Source of the DNA: an uncultured Clostridia bacterium
GTDB taxonomy: Bacteria; Bacillota; Clostridia; Christensenellales; Borkfalkiaceae
Length of the DNA stretch: 50,147 nt
Direction: 5' to 3'
Assembly: GCA_944354535.1 (NCBI GenBank)
Contig: CALVPY010000016.1
Coordinates: forward strand, 1 to 50,147
Shown here: in pieces, positions 1 to 7,577 of the stretch
How positions within the stretch are numbered: the first letter of the stretch is position 1
Layout of the letters: each line of letters opens with the position of its first letter
Translations under genes and position numbers: made by a program
Notes under the pieces: model-generated
The model's database searches: none
The model's input: the letters and a program-made list of their open reading frames with translations, nothing else
What the model was told of the DNA's origin: nothing

Positions 1-42
1 TCGGAAAATTCGGTCGCCGTCAAGGGGAAAAATTATCGCTGA
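1..42 (+). CDS. 3' end of a gene running in from the left edge
   Basis: Frame 1 is open for 13 codons from the window edge (reads SENSVAVKGKNYR) and stops with TGA at 40-42. A strong intrinsic terminator follows 7 nt later, which is what makes a real gene end plausible. Too little is visible to name a product. It is the only plus-strand coding trace in the AT-rich first 7.4 kb. Confidence 0.35.
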   Translation, partial: SENSVAVKGKNYR

Positions 43-49
43 AAATTTG

Positions 50-80
50 AAAAGCCGGGCAGGTAACTGCTCGGCTTTTT
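50..80 (+). terminator. intrinsic terminator after the edge gene
   Basis: A 13-pair stem (AAAAGCCGGGCAG against CTGCTCGGCTTTT, one G-U pair) closes a GTAA tetraloop of the GNRA type and runs into a T stretch. Confidence 0.75.
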
Positions 81-150
81 CTATATGTTTGTAATATATC
101 AATATACGTTATAGAAATCTATATTTTAATGGACTCTTTATAGTAATTTA

Positions 151-654
151 TTAAACACCTCGTACCGCCAATTTTAGCGAGCCTTTTACCCCACGTCCAC
201 TACGGGATAACGATCGTCCCGCAACAATAGCGCATATAGCGAAAACCTGCGCAAAAATATGAACACAAAGCGTAATTAAAAAGCTTGAGCCTCCAACAGC
301 AAGGAAGAACCACAGCGTTACAAGGGTGTCAATCGAAAAAATAATTGCGCCAATGATGCTCCACACATAATGTTTTCCCGCAAGTATAGAAAACAGCGCA
401 ATACAAGCAATCATAATATATGCGACAGCGTAGCACATTGCCGCAGCCGATGCCTGTGTTGCCCTAACGCCAAGCAACAGTGTAATATGAGAAACCATCA
501 TCCCTATTGCCATTTTGCCATCGGAGGTAATATGTAGATATACTACATCTGCAACTGTCAATGCAACCATAATCAACAACACTACGCGACCGAGTGAATA
601 TAAAATTGCATTACAACGAAAATTATCTTTTTGTTTTAAGTCCTTTTGGCGCAT
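151..654 (-). CDS. small polytopic membrane protein, unknown function
   Basis: 167 residues, starting at an ATG with AAGGAG 9 nt upstream. Hydrophobic stretches near residues 20-42, 70-92, 95-118 and 122-145, plus a weaker one around 50-65, predict four or five membrane helices. The tail is basic (RSLSRSGRGVKG). I do not recognise a family. It lies 135 nt downstream of the histidine kinase gene on the same strand, so it could be the last gene of that operon or have its own promoter. Base composition matches the AT-rich island rather than the rest of the window. Confidence 0.7.
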   Translation of the reverse strand: MRQKDLKQKDNFRCNAILYSLGRVVLLIMVALTVADVVYLHITSDGKMAIGMMVSHITLLLGVRATQASAAAMCYAVAYIMIACIALFSILAGKHYVWSIIGAIIFSIDTLVTLWFFLAVGGSSFLITLCVHIFAQVFAICAIVAGRSLSRSGRGVKGSLKLAVRGV

Positions 655-789
655 AATATAACTCCTTTATACAAACCGCCCATCAGTTTAACATAAGCAA
701 CTTTAAAATTCAAGCATCTTTTGCCTTATATCGGCAAGATAATTCAATTTCTTATTTGCTATGTTTATATGCGCTCCTATTATATAAAT

Positions 790-1683
790 TTAAGATATTA
801 CAAGCAGATAAATTGAAATGCTCAGTGTATTATGATTGTAGTTTGCAGAGATTGTTCCATCCATCTGTTCGACGAGTACTTTGGCGATGGAAAGTCCCAG
901 TCCCGTAGATTTACGGGCGTTTTCAACCGTGTAAAAGCGGTCAAACAACCTGCTGACCTGAACTTCCGTCAGCTGCGACGCTGTGTTGGAGAATGTAATT
1001 TGCCCGTCGCCGGTAAGCGTTATGTTCAGGTCGCCGTCGCTGTATTTTATGGCATTTCCTATAAGATTGGAGAATATGCGCGACAGCGCCGCTCGGTTCG
1101 CCGTACAATAAACCGCCTCTTCCGGTATGTTGATTTCAGGGGCAATGCCCTTTTGCTGTAAAGCGGCGTAGTAAGCGACGATGCTCTCCTCTAAAACGGC
1201 GTTGACCGATACTCTCTCTTTCGGCGCGTCATAGTCGGGTGAGGTGATGACGGAGTACTTGAACAGTTCGTCGGCAAGTTGTTTCAATGCCTCCGTCCTG
1301 TTTTTGATAATTCCGAGATACCTTTCGACATCTTCGCTCTTCTGTTCTCGTTCGAGCAAGTCCAGATACCCGCTGATTGCGGTGAGAGGCGTTCGCAAGT
1401 CGTGTGAGATATTCGTAATTGCGTTTTTCAATTCGGTATCGCCCTGCTCAAATTTCAGCTTTTGTCTGCGCAGCTCTTTGAGCGATTTATTTATATCCGC
1501 CGCCAGACGGTGCACACTTTTATCGCTGCCCGAAATGGTAACTAAGGTATTGGTATCGCTGTTCAGCTTTTCATTGAAATCGGTGGCGATAGCGTTAATA
1601 TCTCTCTTCATCAAAATTATTTTGACGACGAGTATAACAATGATAACGACGCACACCGCACAGACGACAGAAAGCCAAACCAC
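790..1683 (-). CDS. sensor histidine kinase with a single N-terminal membrane helix
   Basis: 297 residues. One membrane helix (about 3-24) is followed by a short linker, a HisKA dimerisation/phosphoacceptor helix with ISHDLRTPL (phospho-His about residue 94), and a HATPase domain with N-box NLIGNAIKYS and G-box TGLGLSIAKVL. There is no extracellular sensor loop, which is typical of kinases that sense through a partner ABC transporter. The start is GTG, chosen because AAGGAGGTG lies 8 nt upstream and no ATG fits. It follows the permease gene by 18 nt, so response regulator, ATPase, permease and kinase form one unit. Family assignment is firm; the signal is inferred. Confidence 0.92.
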   Translation of the reverse strand: MVWLSVVCAVCVVIIVILVVKIILMKRDINAIATDFNEKLNSDTNTLVTISGSDKSVHRLAADINKSLKELRRQKLKFEQGDTELKNAITNISHDLRTPLTAISGYLDLLEREQKSEDVERYLGIIKNRTEALKQLADELFKYSVITSPDYDAPKERVSVNAVLEESIVAYYAALQQKGIAPEINIPEEAVYCTANRAALSRIFSNLIGNAIKYSDGDLNITLTGDGQITFSNTASQLTEVQVSRLFDRFYTVENARKSTGLGLSIAKVLVEQMDGTISANYNHNTLSISIYLLVIS

Positions 1684-1701
1684 GATACCAACACCTCCTT
1701 T

Positions 1702-2508
1702 TTACTTAATGTTCTTTTTGTTAAACGCTACAATTCCGATTATAGTGCAAACCACAATGACAGCAACGGCGCAAACAACTAATCTCCATATCGGGCTTGC
1801 ATAATATTCACCGTATTGCATCGCCTGACCAATGGGCAATATATCGACAATAGCCTGATAAATCGCTTTCTCGATACTTGAAGGGTAATAAGGATTTGAC
1901 ACATATTCAATAATATTACCCGCATTATCATAATTGGGAACAAGTTCCGGAGCTGTAAGTTTACCGAATAATACCAACACTACGAACAGCAATGCAAACT
2001 CAACCAACAGGTTTATAGCTGTTGCCCCTGCCTTGTTGCTGTAAATCATACTGACCATAGTATGAAGCGCACAGAAGGCAACGAGGGTGAGCAATGATGT
2101 AGCTAAATTGCCAATGTATTCCGCTCCACCCATTGTAGGCAGACCAAATACGGGGAAACCTATTACAATTATAGGCAACATATATGCGACAAACATTATA
2201 AAAGCTGCCGCAATTGATACAATAAAATTAGAAAGGTAAATATATGACCTTATATGACCAACAATTAGTTTATTTCTTATTGTCCCGTCACTGTATTCTG
2301 TACCAAGAAAAATACTTATAAATAATGTTATTGCTATACCAATGACGAGCGGGTAAAAAAACAAAATACTGTCTATCGCAGGGTCGTCAGGAAAAGAGAG
2401 TAGATTTATAACTCTAAACAAGGCAAAGGCGAACATTAACCCCACCATACACCAAAAAAGTTTGCTCTTTTTCAAACGTGCGAAGTTTGCAATCAACAAC
2501 CTACTCAT
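1702..2508 (-). CDS. ABC-2 type transporter permease
   Basis: 268 residues with about six hydrophobic helices, in the style of the permease subunits of BcrAB/LanFEG-type exporters. The open frame extends further upstream, but the start at 2508 (MSRLLIANFARLKKSK) is preferred: GGGGTG lies 6 nt upstream and it gives an 8-nt overlap with the stop of the ATPase gene, as expected for translational coupling. The first residues carry the basic N-terminus and first helix usual for ABC-2 permeases. Likely role: exporting or detaching a membrane-active peptide or drug together with the adjacent ATPase. Substrate is not visible from sequence. Confidence 0.88.
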   Translation of the reverse strand: MSRLLIANFARLKKSKLFWCMVGLMFAFALFRVINLLSFPDDPAIDSILFFYPLVIGIAITLFISIFLGTEYSDGTIRNKLIVGHIRSYIYLSNFIVSIAAAFIMFVAYMLPIIVIGFPVFGLPTMGGAEYIGNLATSLLTLVAFCALHTMVSMIYSNKAGATAINLLVEFALLFVVLVLFGKLTAPELVPNYDNAGNIIEYVSNPYYPSSIEKAIYQAIVDILPIGQAMQYGEYYASPIWRLVVCAVAVIVVCTIIGIVAFNKKNIK

Positions 2509-3415
2509 CTTTGTCACCCCCCACAAGATTGATATAGAAGGTTTCCAAGTTTTCATTCCGCTCATTGACCGACTGTACGCTGCAATGTTCGCCAAACAGT
2601 TTAAGAGTAAGGTCGGTTACATTAATGTTTCCGTAAATTTCCGCGTGCGTGTCAGACTTTATGGAATAATCCAAGCCCATTTTATCGAGTACGCGGCTTA
2701 AAATTTTGGTGTCCGAAACAGTAATTTCCGTGCATTTCCTGCAAGCGACTTCAAGCTCGGCGGCGCTTATTTCCTTTACGAGTTTACCCCTGTCGATAAA
2801 ACCAAAGTGCGTAGCAAGTTTTGAAAGTTCATCAAGATAATGGCTTGATATAAGCACGGTTATGCCGTGTTCATGATTGAGCTTTAATATGAGTTCGCGT
2901 ATTTCGACTATGCCCTGCGGGTCAAGTCCGTTGACGGGTTCGTCCAAAATGAGAAAATCGGGATTGCCCGCGAGCGCGATTGCAATACCCAACCTTTGGC
3001 GCATACCGAGTGAAAAATTGCGCGCCTTTTTCTTGCCTGTATTTTCCAAGCCCACAAGATGAAGAAGTGCGCCTATGTCGTCAAACGACGGCATACCTAA
3101 AATGCGATATTGCTCTTTTAAGTTCTCTTCCGCCGTCATATCGAGATAGATAGACGGCGTTTCTACTACTGCGCCGATTCTGCGGCGAGCCTTATACACA
3201 GCCCTGTCCCTATGCCCAACGCCATAAATTTTGATTTCACCTTCCGTCGGCTGTTGCAAACCGCAGGCGAGCCTGATTAGTGTGGTCTTGCCGGAGCCGT
3301 TTTTACCGACAAAACCATAAATGCTCCCTTTGGGAACATTCATAGAAAGTCCATTCAACGCCTTGAAGTGCCCGTATTCCTTGCGAACGGCGTTTGTTTG
3401 CAGGACATATTCCAT
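2501..3415 (-). CDS. ABC transporter ATP-binding protein, bacitracin/lantibiotic immunity type
   Basis: 304 residues. Walker A GKNGSGKTT near residue 37, signature FSLGMRQRLGIA, Walker B FLILDEPVNGLD and the switch histidine in LISSHYLDEL are all intact. The roughly 80-residue C-terminal extension is common in the BcrA/SpaF group. Start has AGGAGGT 8 nt upstream. It pairs with the permease that overlaps its 3' end and sits downstream of a response regulator gene and a set of direct repeats likely bound by that regulator. Role: energising a self-protection or detoxification exporter. Exact substrate unknown. Confidence 0.93.
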   Translation of the reverse strand: MEYVLQTNAVRKEYGHFKALNGLSMNVPKGSIYGFVGKNGSGKTTLIRLACGLQQPTEGEIKIYGVGHRDRAVYKARRRIGAVVETPSIYLDMTAEENLKEQYRILGMPSFDDIGALLHLVGLENTGKKKARNFSLGMRQRLGIAIALAGNPDFLILDEPVNGLDPQGIVEIRELILKLNHEHGITVLISSHYLDELSKLATHFGFIDRGKLVKEISAAELEVACRKCTEITVSDTKILSRVLDKMGLDYSIKSDTHAEIYGNINVTDLTLKLFGEHCSVQSVNERNENLETFYINLVGGDKDE

Positions 3416-3465
3416 AATTTTTGACCTCCTTTACTTATTGTCTGACCTCATTCTACCTTAAAACA

Positions 3466-3507
3466 GTAAAGAAAACGGTAAAGAAAATAGTAAAGAAATG
3501 GTAAAGA
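3466..3507 (-). promoter_or_regulatory. direct-repeat operator, probable response regulator binding site
   Basis: GTAAAG occurs at 3466, 3478, 3490 and 3501, spacing 12, 12 and 11 bp (CTTTAC on the coding strand), in the gap between the response regulator and ATPase genes. OmpR-family regulators bind head-to-tail direct repeats with about 11-bp spacing. A TAGAAT -10-like element lies just downstream at 3449-3454. Binding by the product of the adjacent gene is inferred. Confidence 0.6.
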
Positions 3508-3508
3508 T

Positions 3509-4171
3509 TTATTGTTCTTTCATCTTGAAGCCGATGCCCCATACGGCCTCGACATAATCTTTATTGCCTGCGTCCTTCAATTTCTTGCGCAGATTGCTGA
3601 TATGAATTTTCAAAGAACTCTCGGTACAATCAGGCGTATCGTCGCTGATATGGTCGAGCAGGGCAGACTTGGTAACTACCTGCGTTCCGTCCTGCATAAG
3701 CCGTTTCAATATAGCGTACTCCGTACGCGTCAGCTTTACTTCGCTGCCCGCGACGGTTACGGCGTGAGTATGAGTATCTACGGTAATATCTTCAAAGGTC
3801 AGTTTGTCCGTCGCCTGCGAATGGCTACCGCGCAGATGAACGGAAATTCTTGCGAGCAACTCCTTTGTGTCGAAGGGCTTTGTGATATAATCTACCGCAC
3901 CGCCGAGCAGGACGTTTACCTTGTCGTCCACGTCAAGTTTCGCGCTGACAACGATTACGGGGATGCCCTGTATCTTTGCGAGCACTTCTTCGCCGCTCAA
4001 CCCTGGCAGCATTAAGTCGAGGAGGATGAGGTCGGGCTTATGCTGCGAAAGAAAGAGTACCGCCTCAGTTCCCGAATACGCGCGGGAAACTACATAACCT
4101 TCCTTCGTCAAGACCTCCTGCATCATATTCCCAATGTATATATCGTCGTCGATAATGAGTATGCTTTTCAA
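3509..4171 (-). CDS. OmpR-family response regulator
   Basis: 220 residues. Receiver domain (1-115) with the acidic pocket IDDD near residue 7-10, phosphoacceptor Asp near 52 (LLDLMLPG) and the conserved Lys in DYITKPFD. C-terminal winged-helix DNA-binding domain (about 125-218). The start codon is TTG at 4171; an in-frame TAA two codons upstream excludes an earlier start. AAGGAG lies 11 nt before it, slightly long. First gene of the regulator-ATPase-permease-kinase set, separated from the ATPase by a 93-nt gap with four direct repeats, so it probably drives the transporter in response to the kinase. Confidence 0.92.
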   Translation of the reverse strand: MKSILIIDDDIYIGNMMQEVLTKEGYVVSRAYSGTEAVLFLSQHKPDLILLDLMLPGLSGEEVLAKIQGIPVIVVSAKLDVDDKVNVLLGGAVDYITKPFDTKELLARISVHLRGSHSQATDKLTFEDITVDTHTHAVTVAGSEVKLTRTEYAILKRLMQDGTQVVTKSALLDHISDDTPDCTESSLKIHISNLRKKLKDAGNKDYVEAVWGIGFKMKEQ

Positions 4172-4207
4172 TGATTAAACTTCTCCTTTCAACAGAGCTT
4201 AAACAGT

Positions 4208-4837
4208 TCAAATGGTTTTTTCGTTATAAAATTCATTTAAGATATCCGCCAACACTTCGGGATATTCTTCATTTACAACGTGACCAACACCTTCAAGGAT
4301 TTTCAGAGAGGCATCTTTAATATTCTGTGCAAAATATTGTGCTGATTTTAAGTTCGCGCTATCTTTTTTGCCACAGATTATCATAGTAGGACAATTTATA
4401 CTTTGCACTCTGTCCGAAAAATCTAATCCCTTCATCGTGTTGCCCAAGGCAAAAGTATTTTTCTTATCAAAAGCCATCGTATCAAACATAGATTTAGGCA
4501 GAAACCTGAAAATAAAGTTCTGGAAAGCAAACGCAGCCTTAGGTACTTTGTGCGGAGTACCTATAAGAACAAGTGAAGCGACCTTTTCTTGATAGTCCAA
4601 GGCGTAATTTAATGCCAAGATACCGCCGAGTGAAAGACCGCAAAGATGGACGCGCCCGTCTATCGTGTTACAATAATCAGCAAAACCTGAATACAAATTA
4701 TCGTAAGTCGCCTGCTTGCCGCCGAGAATTACAGACAGTTCAGGACAAAGTATATTTTCTCTATCGTTTATTAGGCAAATAGCCTTATTCCAACTTGCTG
4801 CTTTGTGTCCTGAACCGTGTATAAAAATCTTTTTCAT
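4208..4837 (-). CDS. alpha/beta hydrolase
   Basis: 209 residues. N-terminal strand and oxyanion region KKIFIHGSGHKAASW, nucleophile elbow LCGLSLGGIL (Ser about 83), acid-loop region TMIICGKKDSANL and catalytic His in EGVGHVVNEEYPE are present, so the triad looks complete. A longer frame begins at 4858, but the ATG at 4837 is preferred because AGGTG stands 5 nt before it. Its start lies close behind the end of the CAT-like gene (4852), so the two are probably co-transcribed. Substrate unknown; no signal peptide, so cytoplasmic. Confidence 0.82.
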   Translation of the reverse strand: MKKIFIHGSGHKAASWNKAICLINDRENILCPELSVILGGKQATYDNLYSGFADYCNTIDGRVHLCGLSLGGILALNYALDYQEKVASLVLIGTPHKVPKAAFAFQNFIFRFLPKSMFDTMAFDKKNTFALGNTMKGLDFSDRVQSINCPTMIICGKKDSANLKSAQYFAQNIKDASLKILEGVGHVVNEEYPEVLADILNEFYNEKTI

Positions 4838-4851
4838 TAAAACACCTATAT

Positions 4852-5478
4852 TTACCATGAGTTCAACAGACTTTGTAACTTCTCCGCAAGTTTGCCGATA
4901 TGTAACCCATCAACAAAGGAGTGGTGTGCCTGAACTGAAAATGGCAACCATAGCTTGCCGTCCCGTTCATAGAACTTACCCCAATCGAAGAGAGGCGTTG
5001 CGTTATCCTTCTTGCCAGAATTTGTGTGAGAGATATGGGTATATGTTACCCACGGCATTGGAGAAAACTGAAACACGTCATTGCCGAGCGGCCCTGTAAA
5101 ATATACCTTTTGCTCCTCTGCGGCTTGCTTTGCTGTTTGGCAATATTCCTCCATATTGCCAGCAAACGGAACATTTACTACCTTAAACAGCTCCGTCTGC
5201 TTATTGAGATATGTAAATGCCGTATCTATTTTATCAAATAATACGACTTGCCCGTCGAGAAAGCGGTATCTGAACTCCTCAATCTGATTGGCGCATTTTG
5301 CCACGGCATAAATCATTGCAAAGGTAAAAGAGAGGTTCTTCTGCTTGATTTTGCTGTAAAATGCAGTAATATCAAGGTCAAAGGTCAAGCAAAAAGCAGG
5401 CTCAACACAATTCCTGAAAACCGCGCAGTGTGTAGCTCTCTTCCAAGTATCTTGGTCTATTATCTTATAATTGTTCAT
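4852..5478 (-). CDS. chloramphenicol O-acetyltransferase-like protein
   Basis: 208 residues, close to the 210-220 of the CatA family. The active-site histidine motif appears as HHSFVDGLH (His about 185-186), with the preceding FSVQ and the following helix both CAT-like. FRNCVEPAFCLTFDLDITAF near the N-terminus also fits the family. Aligned by eye to CAT III, the position of the conserved active-site Ser (148) is occupied by His in TYTHISHT, so it may belong to the divergent CAT-like branch whose activity on chloramphenicol is doubtful. ATG with AGGAG 5 nt upstream. Sits in a minus-strand row of small enzymes in the AT-rich island. Confidence 0.82.
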   Translation of the reverse strand: MNNYKIIDQDTWKRATHCAVFRNCVEPAFCLTFDLDITAFYSKIKQKNLSFTFAMIYAVAKCANQIEEFRYRFLDGQVVLFDKIDTAFTYLNKQTELFKVVNVPFAGNMEEYCQTAKQAAEEQKVYFTGPLGNDVFQFSPMPWVTYTHISHTNSGKKDNATPLFDWGKFYERDGKLWLPFSVQAHHSFVDGLHIGKLAEKLQSLLNSW

Positions 5479-5517
5479 TCCGTCTCCTGTTTATTCTCTG
5501 CGTTTATTACATAACTT

Positions 5518-6126
5518 CTATTTATTTATAAAGACACTCTTTAGCCATTTACATAAGAAATTTAATTGCTCATCGGTATGAAACCAATGCTCACCATTCT
5601 CCATAACAGTTGAATGAGCATTATGCGAAGAAACAAACTGCTCAACGGTATTACGGGATGTTAAGTTATCCTTTTCAGCATACAGTATTTCTGTCGGTAC
5701 AGTCCAGCATATCGGATTACTTCGCGCGTAACAAAGATATTTATAGGACAGTGTTTCGCCAAATGTAGTTGGAACTTCTCCCTGTTTTTCCAAGGTTTCT
5801 TCCGTTACTCCTGCCCACAGCATCATATCACATATCAATCTTTCCATATCAAGAATAGGTGAAATAAGCGCTGCCTTATTAACTTTCCTGTCCTGCAAAG
5901 CAAGCATAGCAAAATAAGCCCCAATACTGTTTGCGAGAACAGATATATGTAAATACTGTCCCGCTAATTTATCATAAGCCGCTTGTATATCTCTTTTCGC
6001 TGCCGAGGGAAAACTGTCGTCATAATCAATCCCGATAATATCATATTCGGGGAGAATACTTCTAAATCTGTCGGCTTCGGTTGCATTACCGCCTTTGCCA
6101 TGTATATATAAAATTATCTTATCCAT
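5518..6126 (-). CDS. alpha/beta hydrolase, YdeN/RBBP9-like
   Basis: 202 residues. Begins with a beta strand and HGKGGNATEADRF, has a nucleophile elbow SVLANSIGAYFA (Ser about 67), an acid region ILYAEKDNLTSR and a C-terminal GEHWFHTDEQ with the likely catalytic His. The compact size without a lid insertion and the ANSIGA elbow recall small serine hydrolases. The start (6126) has only a weak GATGGA before it. It is not obviously a recent duplicate of the hydrolase at 4208-4837. Function unknown; cytoplasmic. Confidence 0.75.
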   Translation of the reverse strand: MDKIILYIHGKGGNATEADRFRSILPEYDIIGIDYDDSFPSAAKRDIQAAYDKLAGQYLHISVLANSIGAYFAMLALQDRKVNKAALISPILDMERLICDMMLWAGVTEETLEKQGEVPTTFGETLSYKYLCYARSNPICWTVPTEILYAEKDNLTSRNTVEQFVSSHNAHSTVMENGEHWFHTDEQLNFLCKWLKSVFINK

Positions 6127-6144
6127 ATATCCATCAATGTATTT

Positions 6145-6813
6145 TTAATAGGAACACTTGTGTATTAGACTACTTGCCCACGTAATTAACATTTCACTTT
6201 TTTCTGTAAACTCGCTTTCATTATTGTCCGCAAATGACTGTACACAGACTTCAAGGATGTAACTATCCTCTGCGCTTGCGACTTTAATCAGTTCATTCAT
6301 TGCGGGGACATAAATACCTGTATCGAGATAATGCTTCATTCGGACGACAAAGCGCGCCGCCTTATAAATATCTTTCAGCGCAACCATATCTCTTGCGTGT
6401 AAAAAGTTGTGGGACGCCGCGTGATAGACATTGCAAGCACCCACGCGAACAGCTCTCTTAATATCTTCTTTGTTAAAATATTCTTTCAAAAAGTCCAGAC
6501 TGCCAAAATATGGCACGGCATCAAGATATAGTTGTAGCAGGTCATACTTTTCCCAAGCAAGCAATTCTGACATACCGGCAACAAATCCGCAAACCAAATC
6601 TCTGCTCTCCATTTGATTTATGATTGAGCGGTATGATTGTAAATCGGCGAATTCTACTCTATCAAGAATAACCACTACGTCAATATCGCTTGTCAGGGTT
6701 TGCTCACCCCGCCCATAGCTGCCTTGCAAGCCGAGGAATACTATTCTATCTTTAAATACTGATAAAACACGAGCTTGAAAATCTGCCATCCATTTTTTAA
6801 TATCTATCTTCAT
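6145..6813 (-). CDS. nucleotidyltransferase-domain protein (Pol beta superfamily)
   Basis: 222 residues. Carries the Pol beta-type signature GSYGRGEQT...SDIDVVVI (Gly-Ser plus a paired Asp motif) near residues 33-52, followed by a helical C-terminal half like that of aminoglycoside nucleotidyltransferases and minimal MNT proteins. The frame opens at 6846, but the ATG at 6813 is chosen because AGGG lies 5 nt before it and it avoids overlap with the preceding gene (stop at 6824). Could modify a small molecule or protein; an antibiotic target is possible given its neighbours but not shown. Confidence 0.78.
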   Translation of the reverse strand: MKIDIKKWMADFQARVLSVFKDRIVFLGLQGSYGRGEQTLTSDIDVVVILDRVEFADLQSYRSIINQMESRDLVCGFVAGMSELLAWEKYDLLQLYLDAVPYFGSLDFLKEYFNKEDIKRAVRVGACNVYHAASHNFLHARDMVALKDIYKAARFVVRMKHYLDTGIYVPAMNELIKVASAEDSYILEVCVQSFADNNESEFTEKSEMLITWASSLIHKCSY

Positions 6814-6823
6814 TTTTTCCCTG

Positions 6824-7393
6824 CTATGCCAACTGACAATCAGCATTATCCCATATTTTATGCTTATCTAATCGTCGCTTTTTGCACCATTCGTCGATTT
6901 GCGCTTCCAAACGGGCTCTTGCTTCATCAGAATACTCTATTACATCGGAATAAGACTCTTTCCATATTGTAAAGAGCCTTATCTGCCTCATATTTTCGCT
7001 GCGCTTGACGTGAGGAGGTGTATAAAATGAAAAATAGTCTTTATATAACTTGTAGAACCACGATTTGCCGTATGCCTTATAACCCTCCCTTTTGGCAACG
7101 CGGCAATACTTTTGCCAAGCGCGGTATTTTGTGAAGCCGCGCTTTTTCTTATCTTTATTCAAAAGGTAGAAATCTGGCCTATAATACTCCTTTTTAGGGC
7201 CTCTTTTAGGGTAAAGCATAAAATAAAGCTCTTCATCCTTTATCTTATCCGATACCGGAAGAGCCAAATTGATTGCCTTTGCCCTCTTTACGGCACGGAT
7301 GACCGTAGTACGGGAGCAATCGCAGATAGTGGCTATCTGCGTAGTTGTATTTCCTTTGCTGTAATATAGGAGAATTGCTCTGTAATTGGTCAT
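6824..7393 (-). pseudogene. truncated IS21-type transposase (IstA N-terminal part)
   Basis: 189 residues from an ATG with GGAAGG 8 nt upstream. The first about 60 residues form a helix-turn-helix (MTNYRAILLYYSKGNTTTQIA, then CSRTTVIRAVKRA), followed by DEELYFMLYPKRG and a PDF...KYRAWQKYC region, the order seen at the N-terminus of IstA. The DDE catalytic core and the IstB helper are missing; after about residue 125 the sequence no longer resembles IstA. It sits exactly where AT-rich DNA meets GC-rich DNA, so it is probably a scar of the event that placed the island. Whether the remnant is still expressed is unknown. Confidence 0.65.
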
Positions 7394-7500
7394 CTCTGCT
7401 ACCTTCCTTGTTCTTAATATACCATATTTTTGCGATAAAATCAAGTGTTCAACTTGTATGGAAAATACTTTTTTTGAGCTTTTTTTAAGCCATTTTTGGC

Positions 7501-7538
7501 ATAAAAATAGGGCTTATCCCGCGATGGGATAAGCCCTA
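7501..7538 (-). terminator. intrinsic terminator of ppdK
   Basis: A perfect 13-pair stem (arms 7508-7520 and 7526-7538) with a 5-nt loop is followed on the minus strand by ATTTTTAT. It lies 40 nt after the ppdK stop. Confidence 0.85.
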
Positions 7539-7577
7539 ATATACTATATATAGTATTGTTCGTGATTTACACCACTA

